54,880 nucleotides of DNA from Gammaproteobacteria bacterium (GTDB lineage Bacteria; Pseudomonadota; Gammaproteobacteria; Burkholderiales; Rhodocyclaceae): NCBI GenBank assembly GCA_018825305.1, contig JAHJEO010000006.1:1-54880 (forward strand), given 5' to 3'. Position numbers and translations under genes: made by a program. Shown piece by piece: positions 1 through 9,700 of this stretch. The notes beneath the pieces are model-generated. The model saw nothing but the letters and a program-made list of their open reading frames with translations, was not told the origin of the DNA and made no database searches. Within the stretch, counting starts at the first letter, position 1; every line of letters begins with the position of its first letter.

Positions 1-141
1 GAAATGGTGATGCCAGGCGACAACATCCAGATGACGGTCAAGCTGATTTGTCCGATCGCCATGGAAGAAGGTCTGCGCTTCGCCATCCGCGAGGGCGGTC
101 GTACCGTCGGCGCCGGCGTCGTCGCCAAGATCATCGAGTAA
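1..141 (+). CDS. tuf: Elongation factor Tu, C-terminal end (partial)
   Basis: The first 46 codons are the C-terminal end of EF-Tu domain 3, recognisable from the '[19 protein letters not shown]' segment and the terminal 'VVAKIIE'. EF-Tu delivers aminoacyl-tRNA to the ribosome as a GTP-bound ternary complex in the cytoplasm. The gene starts before the window. Its position directly upstream of rpsJ is the usual str-to-S10 junction of proteobacteria. A terminator-like hairpin follows the stop codon. Confidence 0.97.
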   Translation, partial: EMVMPGDNIQMTVKLICPIAMEEGLRFAIREGGRTVGAGVVAKIIE

Positions 142-147
142 AAGCCC

Positions 148-176
148 TTGCATACCGGGCGAAAGGGCGACATAAT
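148..176 (+). promoter_or_regulatory. Candidate sigma70 promoter of the S10 operon
   Basis: TTGCAT (148-153) and CATAAT (171-176) are separated by 17 bases, which predicts a transcript start near 183 and a leader of about 50 bases before rpsJ. The -10 hexamer lies in the loop of the tuf terminator hairpin (159-193), so the two signals share DNA. Read by eye; no start site is known. Confidence 0.6.
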
Positions 177-193
177 CTCGCCCTTTCGCTTTT
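159..193 (+). terminator. Intrinsic terminator after tuf
   Basis: A perfect 12-bp stem (159-170 with 178-189) with a 7-base loop is followed by TTTT. It sits 17 bases after the tuf stop and should end or attenuate str-operon transcription before rpsJ. Confidence 0.75.
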
Positions 194-233
194 CGGTGCA
201 TCATTTTCGCGCCGCGCTCTTTAAGGAATCGCA

Positions 234-545
234 ATGCAGAACCAGAAAATCCGCATCCGCCTCAAGGCGTTTGACTACAAGTTGATTGATCAGTCAGCCC
301 TTGAAATCGTGGATACGGCCAAGCGTACCGGCGCCGTCGTACGGGGCCCGGTGCCGTTGCCAACGCGAATCGAGCGTTACGACGTACTGCGGTCGCCCCA
401 TGTCAACAAGTCATCGCGCGATCAATTCGAGATTCGCACCCACCTGCGCCTGATGGACATCATCGATCCGACGGATAAGACTGTCGATGCGTTGATGAAG
501 CTTGACCTCCCGGCGGGTGTTGATGTTGAGATCAAGTTGCAATAG
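234..545 (+). CDS. rpsJ: 30S ribosomal protein S10 (NusE)
   Basis: The 103-residue protein has the full S10 length and the family's loop '[19 protein letters not shown]', which reaches into the 30S head. S10 also acts as NusE in antitermination complexes and couples ribosomes to RNA polymerase through NusG. An AAGGA ribosome-binding site lies 7 bases before the ATG. It is the first gene of the S10 operon. The 95 bases to rplC contain a small hairpin (CCGCCAC/GTGGCGG near 552-575) but no T-run. Confidence 0.98.
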   Translation: MQNQKIRIRLKAFDYKLIDQSALEIVDTAKRTGAVVRGPVPLPTRIERYDVLRSPHVNKSSRDQFEIRTHLRLMDIIDPTDKTVDALMKLDLPAGVDVEIKLQ

Positions 546-640
546 AAAATTCCCGCCACCGGTTTTGGTTGTGGCGGAAGTGGTTGTAAATAGGTAGTCA
601 AACAGGTCCTGGTCAATCGCAACCGGGGTTAGGAGAAAAA

Positions 641-1285
641 ATGAGTTTAGGCCTTGTTGGACGCAAGGTCGGTATGACGCGTATTTTTGCCGAGGATGGT
701 CAGTCCATCCCGGTGACAGTGCTCGACGTATCGAATAATCGCGTCACTCAAATCAAGACGCCTGATACTGACGGCTATGCTGCGGTTCAGGTTACTTTCG
801 GCACGCGTCGCGCCAGTCGGGTAGGCAAGCCCGCCGCTGGCCACCTTGCCAAGGCTGGCGCCGAAGCCGGCCATGTATTCAGGGAGTTTCGTGTCGAACA
901 AGATCAGCTGGCCGAGTTCAAGGCCGGTGATGTTGTTTCCGCCACGATTTTCCAACCCGGTCAGATGGTTGATGTGACGGGCACGAGCCAGGGTAAGGGC
1001 TTTGCTGGTGCGATCAAGCGCCATCACTTCAGTTCCAACCGGGCCTCCCATGGCAATTCGGTTTCTCATAATGCGCCCGGTTCGATTGGTATGGCGCAGG
1101 ATCCGGGCCGTGTTTTTCCTGGAAAGCGCATGGCTGGTCATCTTGGCAGTGTGCAGCGAACCCAGCAAAACCTCGAGGTGGTTCGTGTCGATGAGGTTCG
1201 CCAGCTGCTCTTGGTGAAAGGTGCTGTGCCGGGTTCCCGCGGTGGTGATGTCATTGTCTCGCCGGCCGTCAAGGTCAGGAAGTAA
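641..1285 (+). CDS. rplC: 50S ribosomal protein L3
   Basis: The 214-residue protein is L3, an early-assembly large-subunit protein whose extension approaches the peptidyl-transferase centre. The signature '[20 protein letters not shown]' and the downstream '[20 protein letters not shown]' are present. The latter holds the glutamine that PrmB methylates in enterobacteria. An AGGAG site precedes the ATG. rplD follows after 9 bases. Confidence 0.98.
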   Translation: MSLGLVGRKVGMTRIFAEDGQSIPVTVLDVSNNRVTQIKTPDTDGYAAVQVTFGTRRASRVGKPAAGHLAKAGAEAGHVFREFRVEQDQLAEFKAGDVVSATIFQPGQMVDVTGTSQGKGFAGAIKRHHFSSNRASHGNSVSHNAPGSIGMAQDPGRVFPGKRMAGHLGSVQRTQQNLEVVRVDEVRQLLLVKGAVPGSRGGDVIVSPAVKVRK

Positions 1286-1294
1286 GGGGCGCAC

Positions 1295-1915
1295 ATGGAA
1301 CTCAAACTCATCAATGATCAGGGCCAGTCCTCGGCGACCGTTTCGGCCTCCGATGTGCTGTTTGGTCGTGACTATAACGAAGCCCTAGTGCATCAGGTCG
1401 TTGTCGCTTATCAGGCCAACGCCCGTTCCGGAAATAGAAAGCAGAAGGATCGCGAAGAGGTGCATCACAGCACCAAGAAGCCGTTTCGCCAGAAAGGTAC
1501 CGGCCGTGCTCGTGCTGGTATGACCTCCAGTCCGTTGTGGCGTGGTGGTGGCCGCATTTTCCCGAATTCCCCTGAGGAGAACTTTTCCCAGAAGGTCAAT
1601 CGCAAGATGTATCGCGCCGGTGTTGCTGCAATTCTGTCGCAACTGGCTCGCGAGGAACGTCTGGTTGTGATCGACAATTTCTCGGTCGATGCGCCCAAGA
1701 CCAAGTTGGTTGCCCAGAAGCTCAAGGGCATGGGTATCGACTCCGTGTTGCTCATTACCGACAGCATCGATGACAATCTGCTGTTGGCGGCGCGCAACCT
1801 TCCGAATGTCCTGGTGGTCGAGCCCCAGGAGGCTGATCCAGTGTCGCTGATCCGCTTCCCTAGGGTAATCATGACCAGGGCGGCTGTGGCCAAGATGGAG
1901 GAGATGCTGGCATGA
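1295..1915 (+). CDS. rplD: 50S ribosomal protein L4
   Basis: This 206-residue protein is L4. The basic internal loop '[15 protein letters not shown]' is the tentacle that lines the exit tunnel next to L22. In Escherichia coli L4 also represses its own S10 operon through the leader; whether that holds for the much shorter leader here cannot be told. The stop overlaps the rplW start (ATGA, 1912-1915), which suggests translational coupling. Confidence 0.98.
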   Translation: MELKLINDQGQSSATVSASDVLFGRDYNEALVHQVVVAYQANARSGNRKQKDREEVHHSTKKPFRQKGTGRARAGMTSSPLWRGGGRIFPNSPEENFSQKVNRKMYRAGVAAILSQLAREERLVVIDNFSVDAPKTKLVAQKLKGMGIDSVLLITDSIDDNLLLAARNLPNVLVVEPQEADPVSLIRFPRVIMTRAAVAKMEEMLA

Positions 1916-2229
1916 GCACGCCGAAATTCAACGAAGAGCGCCTGTTGCAGGTGTTGGTTGCCCCGCAGATTTCAGAGAAGGCGACCATGATTGCCGACAA
2001 GAATGATCAGGTGATCTTCGTGGTGGCCCCTGATGCCACCAAGCCCGAGATCAAGGCTGCGGTCGAGCTGCTGTTCAAGGTTCAGGTCGATTCCGTCCAG
2101 GTCGCCAACGTAAAGGGTAAGGCCAAGCGTTTCGGTCGCGGCATGGGGCGTCGCTCCGATGTCCGCAAGGCCTTTGTCTGCCTCAAGTCTGGACAGGAAA
2201 TCAATTTTACCGAAGGGGGGGCTGCGTAA
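1912..2229 (+). CDS. rplW: 50S ribosomal protein L23
   Basis: The 105-residue L23 lies at the tunnel exit, where trigger factor and the signal recognition particle dock. The N-terminal '[14 protein letters not shown]' and the extended basic loop '[19 protein letters not shown]' are typical. It starts inside the rplD stop and its TAA directly abuts the rplB ATG. Confidence 0.98.
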   Translation: MSTPKFNEERLLQVLVAPQISEKATMIADKNDQVIFVVAPDATKPEIKAAVELLFKVQVDSVQVANVKGKAKRFGRGMGRRSDVRKAFVCLKSGQEINFTEGGAA

Positions 2230-3057
2230 ATGGCTCTCGTAAAAGTCAAGCCGACTTCGCCTGGTCGTCGAGCGGTAGTCAAGGTCGTAAATCCGAACCT
2301 GCACAAAGGTGCGCCGCACGCTGCGCTGGTAGAGAAGAAGATCAGTACCGGAGGCCGCAATGCTCATGGCCATATCACCACGCGCCATAAGGGTGGTGGC
2401 CACAAGCAGCACTATCGCGTGATTGATTTCCGCCGCAACAAAGATGGCGTCCCAGCCAAAGTCGAGCGCCTTGAGTACGACCCCAATCGCACCGCCAATA
2501 TCGCGCTGCTCCTGTATGCCGATGGTGAACGCCGCTACATCATCGCTCCGCGGGGCGTTGTGGTTGGCCAGGAAATCGTGAGTGGGTCCGACGCTCCGAT
2601 CAAGGCTGGCAACGCGCTACCGATTCGCAATATCCCGGTCGGAACAACAATTCATTGCATCGAGATCACGCCGGGCAAGGGTGCTCAGATGGCCCGCGCT
2701 GCGGGCACTTCGGTACAGCTCCTGGCTCGTGAAGGCACTTACGCGCAGGTTCGCTTGCGCTCCGGCGAGATTCGTCGAGTGCACGTCGAGTGCCGGGCGA
2801 CAATCGGCGAAGTCGGCAACGAGGAAAACAGCCTGCGAAAAATCGGCAAAGCTGGCGCCCAGCGCTGGCGCGGCATCCGCCCGACGGTTCGTGGCACGGC
2901 TATGAACCCGGTCGATCACCCGCACGGCGGCGGCGAAGGCCGTACCGGCGAAGGCCGGGTTCCGGTGAGCCCGTGGGGCCAGCCGACCAAGGGTTATCGC
3001 ACACGCAGCAACAAGCGCACGGATAACATGATTGTCCAGCGCCGGCATAAACGCTAA
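2230..3057 (+). CDS. rplB: 50S ribosomal protein L2
   Basis: The 275-residue L2 is one of the most conserved large-subunit proteins and is needed for subunit association and peptidyl transfer. The near-C-terminal signature '[17 protein letters not shown]' contains the conserved histidines next to the peptidyl-transferase centre. There is no gap after rplW; the AAGGGGGGGC run before the ATG serves as ribosome-binding site. rpsS follows after 10 bases with its own AAGAGGT. Confidence 0.98.
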   Translation: MALVKVKPTSPGRRAVVKVVNPNLHKGAPHAALVEKKISTGGRNAHGHITTRHKGGGHKQHYRVIDFRRNKDGVPAKVERLEYDPNRTANIALLLYADGERRYIIAPRGVVVGQEIVSGSDAPIKAGNALPIRNIPVGTTIHCIEITPGKGAQMARAAGTSVQLLAREGTYAQVRLRSGEIRRVHVECRATIGEVGNEENSLRKIGKAGAQRWRGIRPTVRGTAMNPVDHPHGGGEGRTGEGRVPVSPWGQPTKGYRTRSNKRTDNMIVQRRHKR

Positions 3058-3067
3058 GAGGTAATAC

Positions 3068-3349
3068 ATGGCACGTTCGATCAAGAAAGGCCCGTTCGTC
3101 GATGGTCACCTCGTCAAGAAGGTGGACGCCGCTCGCGCTTCTAACGACAAGCGCCCGATCAAGACCTGGTCGCGTCGCTCAACGGTGCTTCCCGATTTCG
3201 TCGGTCTCACCATTGCGGTACATAACGGCAAGCAGCACATTCCCGTGTATGTGTCCGAAAACATGGTTGGCCACAAGCTCGGCGAGTTTGCATTGACCCG
3301 TACTTTCAAGGGTCACACTGGCGGCAAGAAAGCCGCCGCGAAGCGGTAA
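3068..3349 (+). CDS. rpsS: 30S ribosomal protein S19
   Basis: The 93-residue S19 binds the 30S head with S13. The N-terminal '[17 protein letters not shown]' and the C-terminal '[19 protein letters not shown]' are family signatures. It lies in the fixed S10-operon order between rplB and rplV. Confidence 0.98.
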   Translation: MARSIKKGPFVDGHLVKKVDAARASNDKRPIKTWSRRSTVLPDFVGLTIAVHNGKQHIPVYVSENMVGHKLGEFALTRTFKGHTGGKKAAAKR

Positions 3350-3358
3350 GGAGTCACG

Positions 3359-3688
3359 ATGGAAACCAATGCGATTCTGCGCGGGGTCCGCCTCTCCGCC
3401 CAAAAGGGCCGCCTAGTGGCCGATTTGGTGCGGGGCAAGTCGGTGGATCAGGCCCTCAATATCCTGACGTTCAGCCCCAAGAAGGGTGCTGTCATTCTCA
3501 AGAAAGTGCTGGAGTCGGCTATTGCCAACGCCGAGCACAATGATGGCGCTGATATCGATAGCCTGAAAGTTACCCGCGTTTATGTCGAGAAGGCTGCGGT
3601 ACTGAAACGGTTCACCGCTAGAGCCAAAGGCCGGGGCAACCGCATCGTGAAGCCCACCTGTCACTTTTTCGTGACCGTCGGGGATTAA
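3359..3688 (+). CDS. rplV: 50S ribosomal protein L22
   Basis: The 109-residue L22 has the N-terminal '[19 protein letters not shown]' and the hairpin region '[20 protein letters not shown]' that reaches into the exit tunnel, a site where macrolide-resistance changes arise in other bacteria. An AAGGAG site precedes the ATG by 6 bases. Confidence 0.98.
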   Translation: METNAILRGVRLSAQKGRLVADLVRGKSVDQALNILTFSPKKGAVILKKVLESAIANAEHNDGADIDSLKVTRVYVEKAAVLKRFTARAKGRGNRIVKPTCHFFVTVGD

Positions 3689-3697
3689 GGAGAACTC

Positions 3698-4567
3698 ATG
3701 GGACAGAAGATTCATCCGACCGGGTTCCGCCTCTCGGTTACGCGCGACTGGACGTCGCGCTGGTACGCCAATTCGAAAAACTATTCCCAGATGTTGTTGG
3801 GTGACATCGAAGTGCGCGATTATCTGAAAAAGAAACTGGCGCATGCGTCGGTTGGTCGCGTCGTGATCGAGCGTCCGGCCAAGAATGCCCGCGTTACTGT
3901 CTATAGCGCCCGCCCCGGAGTTGTCATTGGCAAGAAGGGCGAAGATATAGAGGCCCTCAAAAAGGAACTGCAGACCCGCATGGGGGTGCCGGTTCACGTC
4001 AATATCGAGGAAATCCGCAAGCCCGAGACTGATGCCCAGCTTATTGCCGATTCCATCGCGCAGCAGCTTGAGAAGCGGATCATGTTCCGCCGTGCCATGA
4101 AGCGCGCAATGCAGAATGCGATGCGCCTTGGTGCGCAGGGCATCAAGATAATGAGTTCCGGGCGCCTCAACGGTGCCGAGATCGCTCGCCGCGAGTGGTA
4201 TCGTGAAGGCCGCGTACCCCTGCACACGCTACGTGCCGACATTGACTACGGCACGTCGGAGGCAAAAACGACCTACGGCATCATCGGTATCAAGGTTTGG
4301 GTATTCAAAGGCGAAATGGCGGGCCGTAACGACGCGCTGGCCGTGGCACCTGAGACGCCAGCCGAGGATCCTCGCAAGAGCCGCCGTCCGGCCGGTAGAC
4401 CGACAGCGCGCCCCGAAGGTGATTCCCCCAAGCGCTCAACGGCACGCAAACCCGCCGGTGTCGCAGCCGACGGAGCGCCAGCCGCTGATGCTTCGGTAAA
4501 GGCACCCGTCAAGCGCGTGCGCAAACCTGCGGCCGCGCCGACCGCTGAGTCGGAAGTCAAGGAGTAA
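3698..4567 (+). CDS. rpsC: 30S ribosomal protein S3 with a long basic C-terminal tail
   Basis: The first 210 residues are ordinary S3: N-terminal '[17 protein letters not shown]', the KH-domain loop '[14 protein letters not shown]' and the C-terminal domain '[20 protein letters not shown]'. S3 forms part of the mRNA entry channel and its helicase. The protein is 289 residues against 233 in Escherichia coli. The extra ~75 residues are a low-complexity tail rich in Ala, Pro, Arg and Lys (for example '[14 protein letters not shown]'). Extended S3 tails occur in other betaproteobacteria, so this is probably real and not a misread frame. Confidence 0.97.
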   Translation: MGQKIHPTGFRLSVTRDWTSRWYANSKNYSQMLLGDIEVRDYLKKKLAHASVGRVVIERPAKNARVTVYSARPGVVIGKKGEDIEALKKELQTRMGVPVHVNIEEIRKPETDAQLIADSIAQQLEKRIMFRRAMKRAMQNAMRLGAQGIKIMSSGRLNGAEIARREWYREGRVPLHTLRADIDYGTSEAKTTYGIIGIKVWVFKGEMAGRNDALAVAPETPAEDPRKSRRPAGRPTARPEGDSPKRSTARKPAGVAADGAPAADASVKAPVKRVRKPAAAPTAESEVKE

Positions 4568-4573
4568 TAAGTC

Positions 4574-4987
4574 ATGCTGCAACCTGCACGCAGAAAATAC
4601 CGCAAGGAACAGAAGGGCCGCAATGTTGGCCTCGCTACTCGCGGCGCCAAAGTAAGTTTTGGCGAGTACGGATTAAAGGCGACTGGCCGCGGCCGTCTTA
4701 CCGCCCGGCAGATCGAGGCTGCTCGTCGGGCCATGACGCGCCACATCAAGCGCGGCGGCCGTATCTGGATTCGCATCTTTCCGGACAAGCCGATCTCCAA
4801 GAAGCCCGCCGAAGTTCGAATGGGCAATGGCAAGGGCTCGCCTGAGTATTGGGTTGCCGAGATTCAGCCGGGCAAGGTTTTGTATGAAATGGATGGCGTT
4901 GATGAGACGCTGGCGCGCGAGGCATTTCGCCTCGCTGCAGCCAAGCTGCCGATCGATACCACCTTTGTCACCCGCCATCTGGGGTAG
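4574..4987 (+). CDS. rplP: 50S ribosomal protein L16
   Basis: The 137-residue L16 helps to place aminoacyl- and peptidyl-tRNA near the A site. It has the N-terminal '[20 protein letters not shown]' and the core '[20 protein letters not shown]'. The gene sits 6 bases after rpsC and 3 bases before rpmC. Confidence 0.98.
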   Translation: MLQPARRKYRKEQKGRNVGLATRGAKVSFGEYGLKATGRGRLTARQIEAARRAMTRHIKRGGRIWIRIFPDKPISKKPAEVRMGNGKGSPEYWVAEIQPGKVLYEMDGVDETLAREAFRLAAAKLPIDTTFVTRHLG

Positions 4988-4990
4988 AAC

Positions 4991-5185
4991 ATGAACGCAA
5001 ACGAACTTAGGCAAAAGAACGAAGCCGAACTTGGCAAGGAGTTGCTTGACTTGCGCAAGGCGCAGTTCTCACTGCGCATGCAGTTGGCAACGCAGCAGAT
5101 CAACAACACCGCTCAGGTCGGCAAGGTGCGCAAGGATATCGCGCGCCTCAAGACCATCCAGCGTGAAAAGGCGGCAATGAAATGA
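4991..5185 (+). CDS. rpmC: 50S ribosomal protein L29
   Basis: The 64-residue L29 is an all-helical protein beside L23 at the tunnel exit. The signature '[20 protein letters not shown]' followed by '[11 protein letters not shown]' is clear. Its stop overlaps the rpsQ start (ATGA, 5182-5185). Confidence 0.97.
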   Translation: MNANELRQKNEAELGKELLDLRKAQFSLRMQLATQQINNTAQVGKVRKDIARLKTIQREKAAMK

Positions 5186-5454
5186 ACGCAACCGTTGAAA
5201 CTAGCAATCGCAGCACATTGCAGGGCCGTGTTGTCAGCGACAAGATGACCAAGACCGTGACCGTTCTGGTTGAGCGCCGCGTGAAGCACCCGCTGATCGG
5301 CAAGGTGATGATCCGCTCGCGTAAGTACCACGCGCACGTCGAAGGTCTCGAAGCCGCTGCTGGCGACATGGTTCAGATTGAGGAATGTGCTCCGATATCC
5401 AAGACCAAGGCCTGGCGTGTAATCAAGGTCTTGGAAAAGGCCCGCGTGGTTTAA
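5182..5454 (+). CDS. rpsQ: 30S ribosomal protein S17
   Basis: The 90-residue S17 is an OB-fold 16S rRNA-binding protein. The core '[20 protein letters not shown]' and '[17 protein letters not shown]' match the family. It is the last gene of the S10 operon; a 159-base spacer carrying a promoter separates it from rplN. Confidence 0.98.
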   Translation: MNATVETSNRSTLQGRVVSDKMTKTVTVLVERRVKHPLIGKVMIRSRKYHAHVEGLEAAAGDMVQIEECAPISKTKAWRVIKVLEKARVV

Positions 5455-5475
5455 GAAATAACTGCGGCATGGTAG

Positions 5476-5504
5476 TTGACATGCCGGAGGCCGGCGGATA
5501 AAAT
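5476..5504 (+). promoter_or_regulatory. Candidate sigma70 promoter of the spc operon
   Basis: TTGACA (5476-5481, perfect consensus) and TAAAAT (5499-5504) are separated by 17 bases. The predicted start near 5511 leaves a leader of about 100 bases before rplN. The position matches the spc promoter of Escherichia coli between rpsQ and rplN. The leader contains the inverted repeat ACCCG-AA-CGGGT near 5566-5577. Confidence 0.8.
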
Positions 5505-5613
5505 CTCGCCTCTTTTTCGCCGGTCGCCTAGCTGGTTTTGGCGCCCCGGTTTCCAGACCCGAACGGGTTCCAAGACTGACCACGAGTTTGTGGATTAAGT
5601 TGGAGAAATTTGA

Positions 5614-5982
5614 ATGATTCAAATGCAGTCGATTCTGGACGTCGCCGACAACACCGGCGCCCGTTCGGTCATGTGCATCAAGGTGATGGGTGGCTCAAAG
5701 CGCCGCTACGCAGGTATCGGCGACATCATCAAGGTGAGCATCAAGGATGCCGCTCCGCGCGGCCGTGTCAAGAAGGGCGAAGTCTATAGCGCCGTGGTGG
5801 TTCGTACCGCCAAGGGTGTTCGTCGTCCCGATGGCTCCCTGGTGAAGTTCGATGGCAATGCCGCCGTTCTTCTTAACAATAAGCTGGAGCCGATCGGCAC
5901 TCGCATCTTCGGACCGGTGACGCGCGAACTGCGTACCGAGAAGTTCATGAAGATCGTTTCCTTGGCCCCTGAGGTTCTGTAA
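5614..5982 (+). CDS. rplN: 50S ribosomal protein L14
   Basis: The 122-residue L14 contributes to intersubunit bridges and is the docking site for silencing factor RsfS. It starts with the hallmark '[17 protein letters not shown]'. It is the first gene behind the spc promoter, with a GGAGAAA site before the ATG. Confidence 0.98.
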   Translation: MIQMQSILDVADNTGARSVMCIKVMGGSKRRYAGIGDIIKVSIKDAAPRGRVKKGEVYSAVVVRTAKGVRRPDGSLVKFDGNAAVLLNNKLEPIGTRIFGPVTRELRTEKFMKIVSLAPEVL

Positions 5983-5994
5983 GAGGATACGGCC

Positions 5995-6312
5995 ATGAAC
6001 AAGATTCGAAAAGGTGATGATGTAATCGTCATTGCAGGCAAGGATAAGGGGAAGCGCGGTACGGTGCTTGCCCGTGGCGATGACCAGCGGCTGCTGGTCG
6101 AGGGTGTTAATCGTGTCAAGAAACACACCAAGCCCAATCCGATGAAGGGTCAGCCGGGTGGCATCGTCGAAAAAGAGATGTCGATCCATATTTCCAATGT
6201 CGCATTGTTCAACCCCGCCACGCAGAAGGCTGACCGGGTCGGTGTGAAAGCACTCGACGATGGCCGCAAAGTGCGCGTGTTCAAGTCGAACAGCGAAGTC
6301 GTAGACGCGTAA
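5995..6312 (+). CDS. rplX: 50S ribosomal protein L24
   Basis: The 105-residue L24 starts 50S assembly. An N-terminal KOW motif is visible ('[20 protein letters not shown]'), followed by '[19 protein letters not shown]'. The spacing of 12 bases from rplN is normal for this operon. Confidence 0.98.
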   Translation: MNKIRKGDDVIVIAGKDKGKRGTVLARGDDQRLLVEGVNRVKKHTKPNPMKGQPGGIVEKEMSIHISNVALFNPATQKADRVGVKALDDGRKVRVFKSNSEVVDA

Positions 6313-6321
6313 GGATCGATA

Positions 6322-6864
6322 ATGGCGCGCTTGCAGGATTACTACAAAGATACCGTGGTGGCGCAACTTCGTGAGAAGTTCGGCTACAAGTCCATCATGG
6401 AGGTCCCGCGTATCACTAAGGTCACGCTGAACATGGGCGTGGGCGAAGCAATCGGCGACAAGAAGATTCTTGATAACGCCGTCGGTGACATGGTCAAAAT
6501 CGCGGGTCAAAAGCCGGTTGTCACAAAGGCCCGAAAGGCTATCGCCGGTTTCAAAATTCGCGAGGGTTACCCGATCGGCTGCATGGTTACGCTGCGCGGT
6601 ACTCGAATGTTCGAATTCCTTGATCGTTTCGTCAGCATTGCGATGCCGCGTATTCGCGACTTCCGCGGTGTTCCGGGTAGCAAGGGGTTCGATGGGCGTG
6701 GCAACTACAACATCGGGGTGAAGGAGCAGATCATTTTCCCCGAGATTGAGTACGACAAGATCGATGCTTTGCGTGGTATGAACATTAGCATTACCACGAC
6801 GGCAAAGACCGACGAAGAGGGGAAGGCCCTTCTCGCCGCTTTCAAATTCCCCTTCAAGAACTGA
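6322..6864 (+). CDS. rplE: 50S ribosomal protein L5
   Basis: The 180-residue L5 binds 5S rRNA in the central protuberance and contacts P-site tRNA. Typical stretches are '[20 protein letters not shown]' and '[20 protein letters not shown]'. Confidence 0.98.
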   Translation: MARLQDYYKDTVVAQLREKFGYKSIMEVPRITKVTLNMGVGEAIGDKKILDNAVGDMVKIAGQKPVVTKARKAIAGFKIREGYPIGCMVTLRGTRMFEFLDRFVSIAMPRIRDFRGVPGSKGFDGRGNYNIGVKEQIIFPEIEYDKIDALRGMNISITTTAKTDEEGKALLAAFKFPFKN

Positions 6865-6871
6865 GGGAACC

Positions 6872-7177
6872 ATGGCGAAACTTGCACTAATAAATCGCGA
6901 AGCCAAGCGCGCCAAGATGGTGGCCAAATATGCTGCCAAGCGCACCGAACTCTTTGCCATCATCAATAACGCCAAGCTCGGCGACGAGGAGCGTTTTGAT
7001 GCGCGCCTCAAGCTGCAACAGCTTCCTCGCGATGCTAGCCCCGTCCGTCAGCGTAGCCGTTGTGCGCTTACCGGACGTCCGCGCGGTGTATTCCGCAAGT
7101 TCGGCCTGTGCCGACTCAAGCTGCGCGAAAGCGCCATGCGTGGCGAAGTGCCGGGCATGGTCAAGGCGAGCTGGTAA
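6872..7177 (+). CDS. rpsN: 30S ribosomal protein S14 (long, zinc-free form)
   Basis: The 101-residue S14 is the long form without the zinc-ribbon cysteine pairs; the C-terminal block '[20 protein letters not shown]' carries only scattered cysteines. S14 binds the 30S head late in assembly. A paralog of the short zinc form is not seen in the window. Confidence 0.97.
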   Translation: MAKLALINREAKRAKMVAKYAAKRTELFAIINNAKLGDEERFDARLKLQQLPRDASPVRQRSRCALTGRPRGVFRKFGLCRLKLRESAMRGEVPGMVKASW

Positions 7178-7189
7178 GGAGATCGATAA

Positions 7190-7585
7190 ATGAGTATGAC
7201 CGATCCTATCGCCGACATGCTGACCCGCATCCGCAACGCGCAGATGGCGGATAAGGTGGCGGTAACAATGCCCTCCTCCAAGATCAAGGTGTCCATCGCG
7301 GCAGTGCTCAAGGATGAGGGTTACATCGAAGATTTCGCCGTTCGTGACAGTGCGGGCAGGGCCGAGCTTGACATCGCCCTTAAGTACTACGCGGGTCGCC
7401 CGGTTATCGAGCGCATCGAGCGCGTTTCAAAGCCTGGCCTGCGAGTTTATAAGGGGAGCGATTCGCTACCGCGTGTAATGAATGGCCTGGGTGTGGCCAT
7501 CGTCTCCACTCCGAAGGGGGTGATGACTGACCGCAAGGCTCGCGCCAGCAATGTTGGCGGCGAAGTTCTTTGCTTCGTGGCATAA
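7190..7585 (+). CDS. rpsH: 30S ribosomal protein S8
   Basis: The 131-residue S8 binds the central domain of 16S rRNA; in Escherichia coli it also represses the spc operon by binding mRNA near rplE. It begins '[18 protein letters not shown]' and ends with '[15 protein letters not shown]'. A strong AAGGAGAT lies before the ATG. Confidence 0.98.
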   Translation: MSMTDPIADMLTRIRNAQMADKVAVTMPSSKIKVSIAAVLKDEGYIEDFAVRDSAGRAELDIALKYYAGRPVIERIERVSKPGLRVYKGSDSLPRVMNGLGVAIVSTPKGVMTDRKARASNVGGEVLCFVA

Positions 7586-7596
7586 GGAGAGGGAAC

Positions 7597-8130
7597 ATGT
7601 CTCGTATTGCCAAATACCCAGTACCCGTTCCGAAGGGTGTTGATGTCACAGTGTCCGGCGGTGCAATAAGTGTTAAGGGGCCACTCGGAACTCTGACGCA
7701 AGTCATTTTGCCGTCTGTTTCAATCGAGCGCGATGGTGACAACCTGCAGTGCCGCGCCATTGAGGGCACGATTGAAGGCGGTGCGATGTCCGGCACCATG
7801 CGTGCCTTAGTCAATAACATGGTGACAGGCGTAACCAAGGGTTTCGAAAAGAAGCTCGCGCTGATCGGCGTTGGTTACAAGGCGCAGGCGCAGGGTGCGA
7901 AGCTCAATCTGTCGCTAGGCTTCTCGCATCCGGTCGTGCACGACATGCCGGCCGGCATCAAGGTTGAGACGCCGACGCCGACCGAAATCGTAATCAAGGG
8001 GGTCGACCGACAGGTGGTCGGCCAGGTGGCCGCGGAAGTCCGCGCGTATCGCCCGCCGGAGCCCTACAAGGGCAAAGGTGTGCGATATGTCGGCGAGGTG
8101 GTCGTCATCAAGGAAACGAAGAAGAAGTAA
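7597..8130 (+). CDS. rplF: 50S ribosomal protein L6
   Basis: L6 sits near the factor-binding region by the sarcin-ricin loop. The ATG at 7597 gives the usual 177 residues beginning '[17 protein letters not shown]', with AAGGAGAGGG just upstream. An open frame extends back to a TTG at 7570, but that would add residues overlapping the rpsH end and lacks a binding site. The C-terminal '[19 protein letters not shown]' is diagnostic. Confidence 0.98.
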   Translation: MSRIAKYPVPVPKGVDVTVSGGAISVKGPLGTLTQVILPSVSIERDGDNLQCRAIEGTIEGGAMSGTMRALVNNMVTGVTKGFEKKLALIGVGYKAQAQGAKLNLSLGFSHPVVHDMPAGIKVETPTPTEIVIKGVDRQVVGQVAAEVRAYRPPEPYKGKGVRYVGEVVVIKETKKK

Positions 8131-8142
8131 GGGCGCAGGAAA

Positions 8143-8496
8143 ATGGACAAGAAACAGACTCGTCTTCGCCGTGCGCGCAAAACCCGCGCCAAGATTGCGG
8201 AGCTCAAGATGGTCCGCCTCGCGGTGCATCGCACCAACGGCCATATTTATGCGCAGGTTTACTCGGGCTGCGGCACCCAGGTGCTTGCTGCTGCGTCGAC
8301 CGTCGAGGCCGATGTGCGAAAGCAGTTGCCAAATGGCGGCAACGTCGATGCTGCCAAACTCGTCGGCAAGCTTATCGCTGAACGAGCCAAGGCCAAGGGT
8401 GTCGAGGCTGTCGCTTTCGATCGCTCCGGTTTTAACTATCATGGCCGCGTCAAGGCGCTGGCTGAGGCCGCCCGCGAAGGCGGTCTCAAGTTCTAA
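8143..8496 (+). CDS. rplR: 50S ribosomal protein L18
   Basis: The 117-residue L18 binds 5S rRNA with L5 and L25. The basic N-terminus '[17 protein letters not shown]' and the C-terminal '[20 protein letters not shown]' identify it. Confidence 0.98.
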   Translation: MDKKQTRLRRARKTRAKIAELKMVRLAVHRTNGHIYAQVYSGCGTQVLAAASTVEADVRKQLPNGGNVDAAKLVGKLIAERAKAKGVEAVAFDRSGFNYHGRVKALAEAAREGGLKF

Positions 8497-8507
8497 GCGA
8501 GATCATC

Positions 8508-9035
8508 ATGGCTAAACCACAAGGCAGGAAACAGCAGCAGACCACCGAAGAGCGCGATGATGGCTTGCGCGAGAAGATGGTATCCATCAACCGCGTTACC
8601 AAAGTCGTCAAGGGCGGCCGTATTCTGGGTTTTGCAGCGTTGACCGTGGTCGGGGATGGCGAGGGCGGTATAGGTATGGGCAAGGGCAAGTCCCGCGAGG
8701 TGCCGGTCGCCGTCCAGAAGGCGATGGAGGAGGCGCGCCGGAAAATGGTGAAAATCGCCCTCAAGGACGGCACACTGCATCATACGGTTACCGGTAAGCA
8801 CGGCGCAACGACGGTGCTGATGTCGCCGGCGCCCGCGGGTACCGGTGTTATCGCCGGCGGTCCCATGCGTGCTGTGTTCGAGGTCATGGGTGTTACGGAT
8901 ATCGTCGCCAAGACCATCGGTTCGACCAATCCTTACAACCTGGTTCGCGCGACACTGCATGGCCTTCAGGCCGGCAATACGCCAGCCGAGATTGCCGCCA
9001 AGCGCGGCAAGAGCGTCCAGGAAATCATGGAGTAA
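8508..9035 (+). CDS. rpsE: 30S ribosomal protein S5
   Basis: The 175-residue S5 helps to secure decoding accuracy. It has the N-terminal double-stranded-RNA-binding fold ('[19 protein letters not shown]') and the loop '[20 protein letters not shown]'. It lies between rplR and rpmD in standard order. Confidence 0.98.
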   Translation: MAKPQGRKQQQTTEERDDGLREKMVSINRVTKVVKGGRILGFAALTVVGDGEGGIGMGKGKSREVPVAVQKAMEEARRKMVKIALKDGTLHHTVTGKHGATTVLMSPAPAGTGVIAGGPMRAVFEVMGVTDIVAKTIGSTNPYNLVRATLHGLQAGNTPAEIAAKRGKSVQEIME

Positions 9036-9038
9036 CTC

Positions 9039-9221
9039 ATGGCCGACAAAAAAATCACTGTGAAGTTGGTCAAAAGCGTCATTGGCACCAAGCAGGACCA
9101 CCGCGCCACGGTTCGTGGCTTGGGCTTGGGCAGGATTAATAGCAGCGCAACGCTCGAGGATACGCCGGCAGTGCGCGGCATGATTCGCAAGGTCGCCTAT
9201 CTGGTGAAGGTCGAGGGCTAA
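9039..9221 (+). CDS. rpmD: 50S ribosomal protein L30
   Basis: The 60-residue L30 has the short L30/L7 fold with '[20 protein letters not shown]'. It starts 3 bases after rpsE and its TAA abuts the rplO ATG. Confidence 0.97.
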   Translation: MADKKITVKLVKSVIGTKQDHRATVRGLGLGRINSSATLEDTPAVRGMIRKVAYLVKVEG

Positions 9222-9668
9222 ATGGAACTGAATACAATTAAGCCGGGCGCAGGCTCGAAGCATGCCAGCAAGCGCGTCGGGCGCGGAATTGGTAGCGGTC
9301 TTGGCAAGACGGCCGGTCGCGGCCACAAGGGCCAAAAATCTCGCGCTGGCGGATTCCATAAGGTCGGCTTCGAGGGTGGTCAGATGCCCATGCAGCGCCG
9401 CCTGCCCAAGCGTGGTTTCGTTTCGCTGGTTGCGGGCCGCAATGTTGAGGTTCGCCTGTCGGAGCTCGAAAAGTTGCCAGTTGGCGAGGTTGATCTGCTA
9501 GTCCTCAAACAGGCCGGCTTCGTGCCTGCCGATGCGCTATCCGCGAAAGTCATTCTGTCCGGTACGCTTACCAAGAAGATTGAGCTCAAGGGTGTCGGTG
9601 CAACAAAAGGTGCCAAGGCTGCGATTGAGGCAGTCGGTGGTTCCGTGGCCGAAATCGCCGCTGCTTAG
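9222..9668 (+). CDS. rplO: 50S ribosomal protein L15
   Basis: The 148-residue L15 opens with '[20 protein letters not shown]' and contains the glycine-rich '[13 protein letters not shown]' extension that threads into 23S rRNA. It is a late-assembly protein directly before secY. Confidence 0.98.
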   Translation: MELNTIKPGAGSKHASKRVGRGIGSGLGKTAGRGHKGQKSRAGGFHKVGFEGGQMPMQRRLPKRGFVSLVAGRNVEVRLSELEKLPVGEVDLLVLKQAGFVPADALSAKVILSGTLTKKIELKGVGATKGAKAAIEAVGGSVAEIAAA

Positions 9669-9700
9669 AGTCAGCTTGCCAACAGGAATCGGGGAAGCAA

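Noticed and set aside
551..575. Hairpin between rpsJ and rplC as an attenuator
   Set aside because: The stem is only 7 bp with no T-run, and nothing ties it to L4 control.
5695..7011. Open frame of 438 codons on the minus strand
   Set aside because: It lies wholly antisense to rplN-rplX-rplE, which are certain genes, and its product resembles nothing; high GC and strong codon bias leave the opposite strand open.
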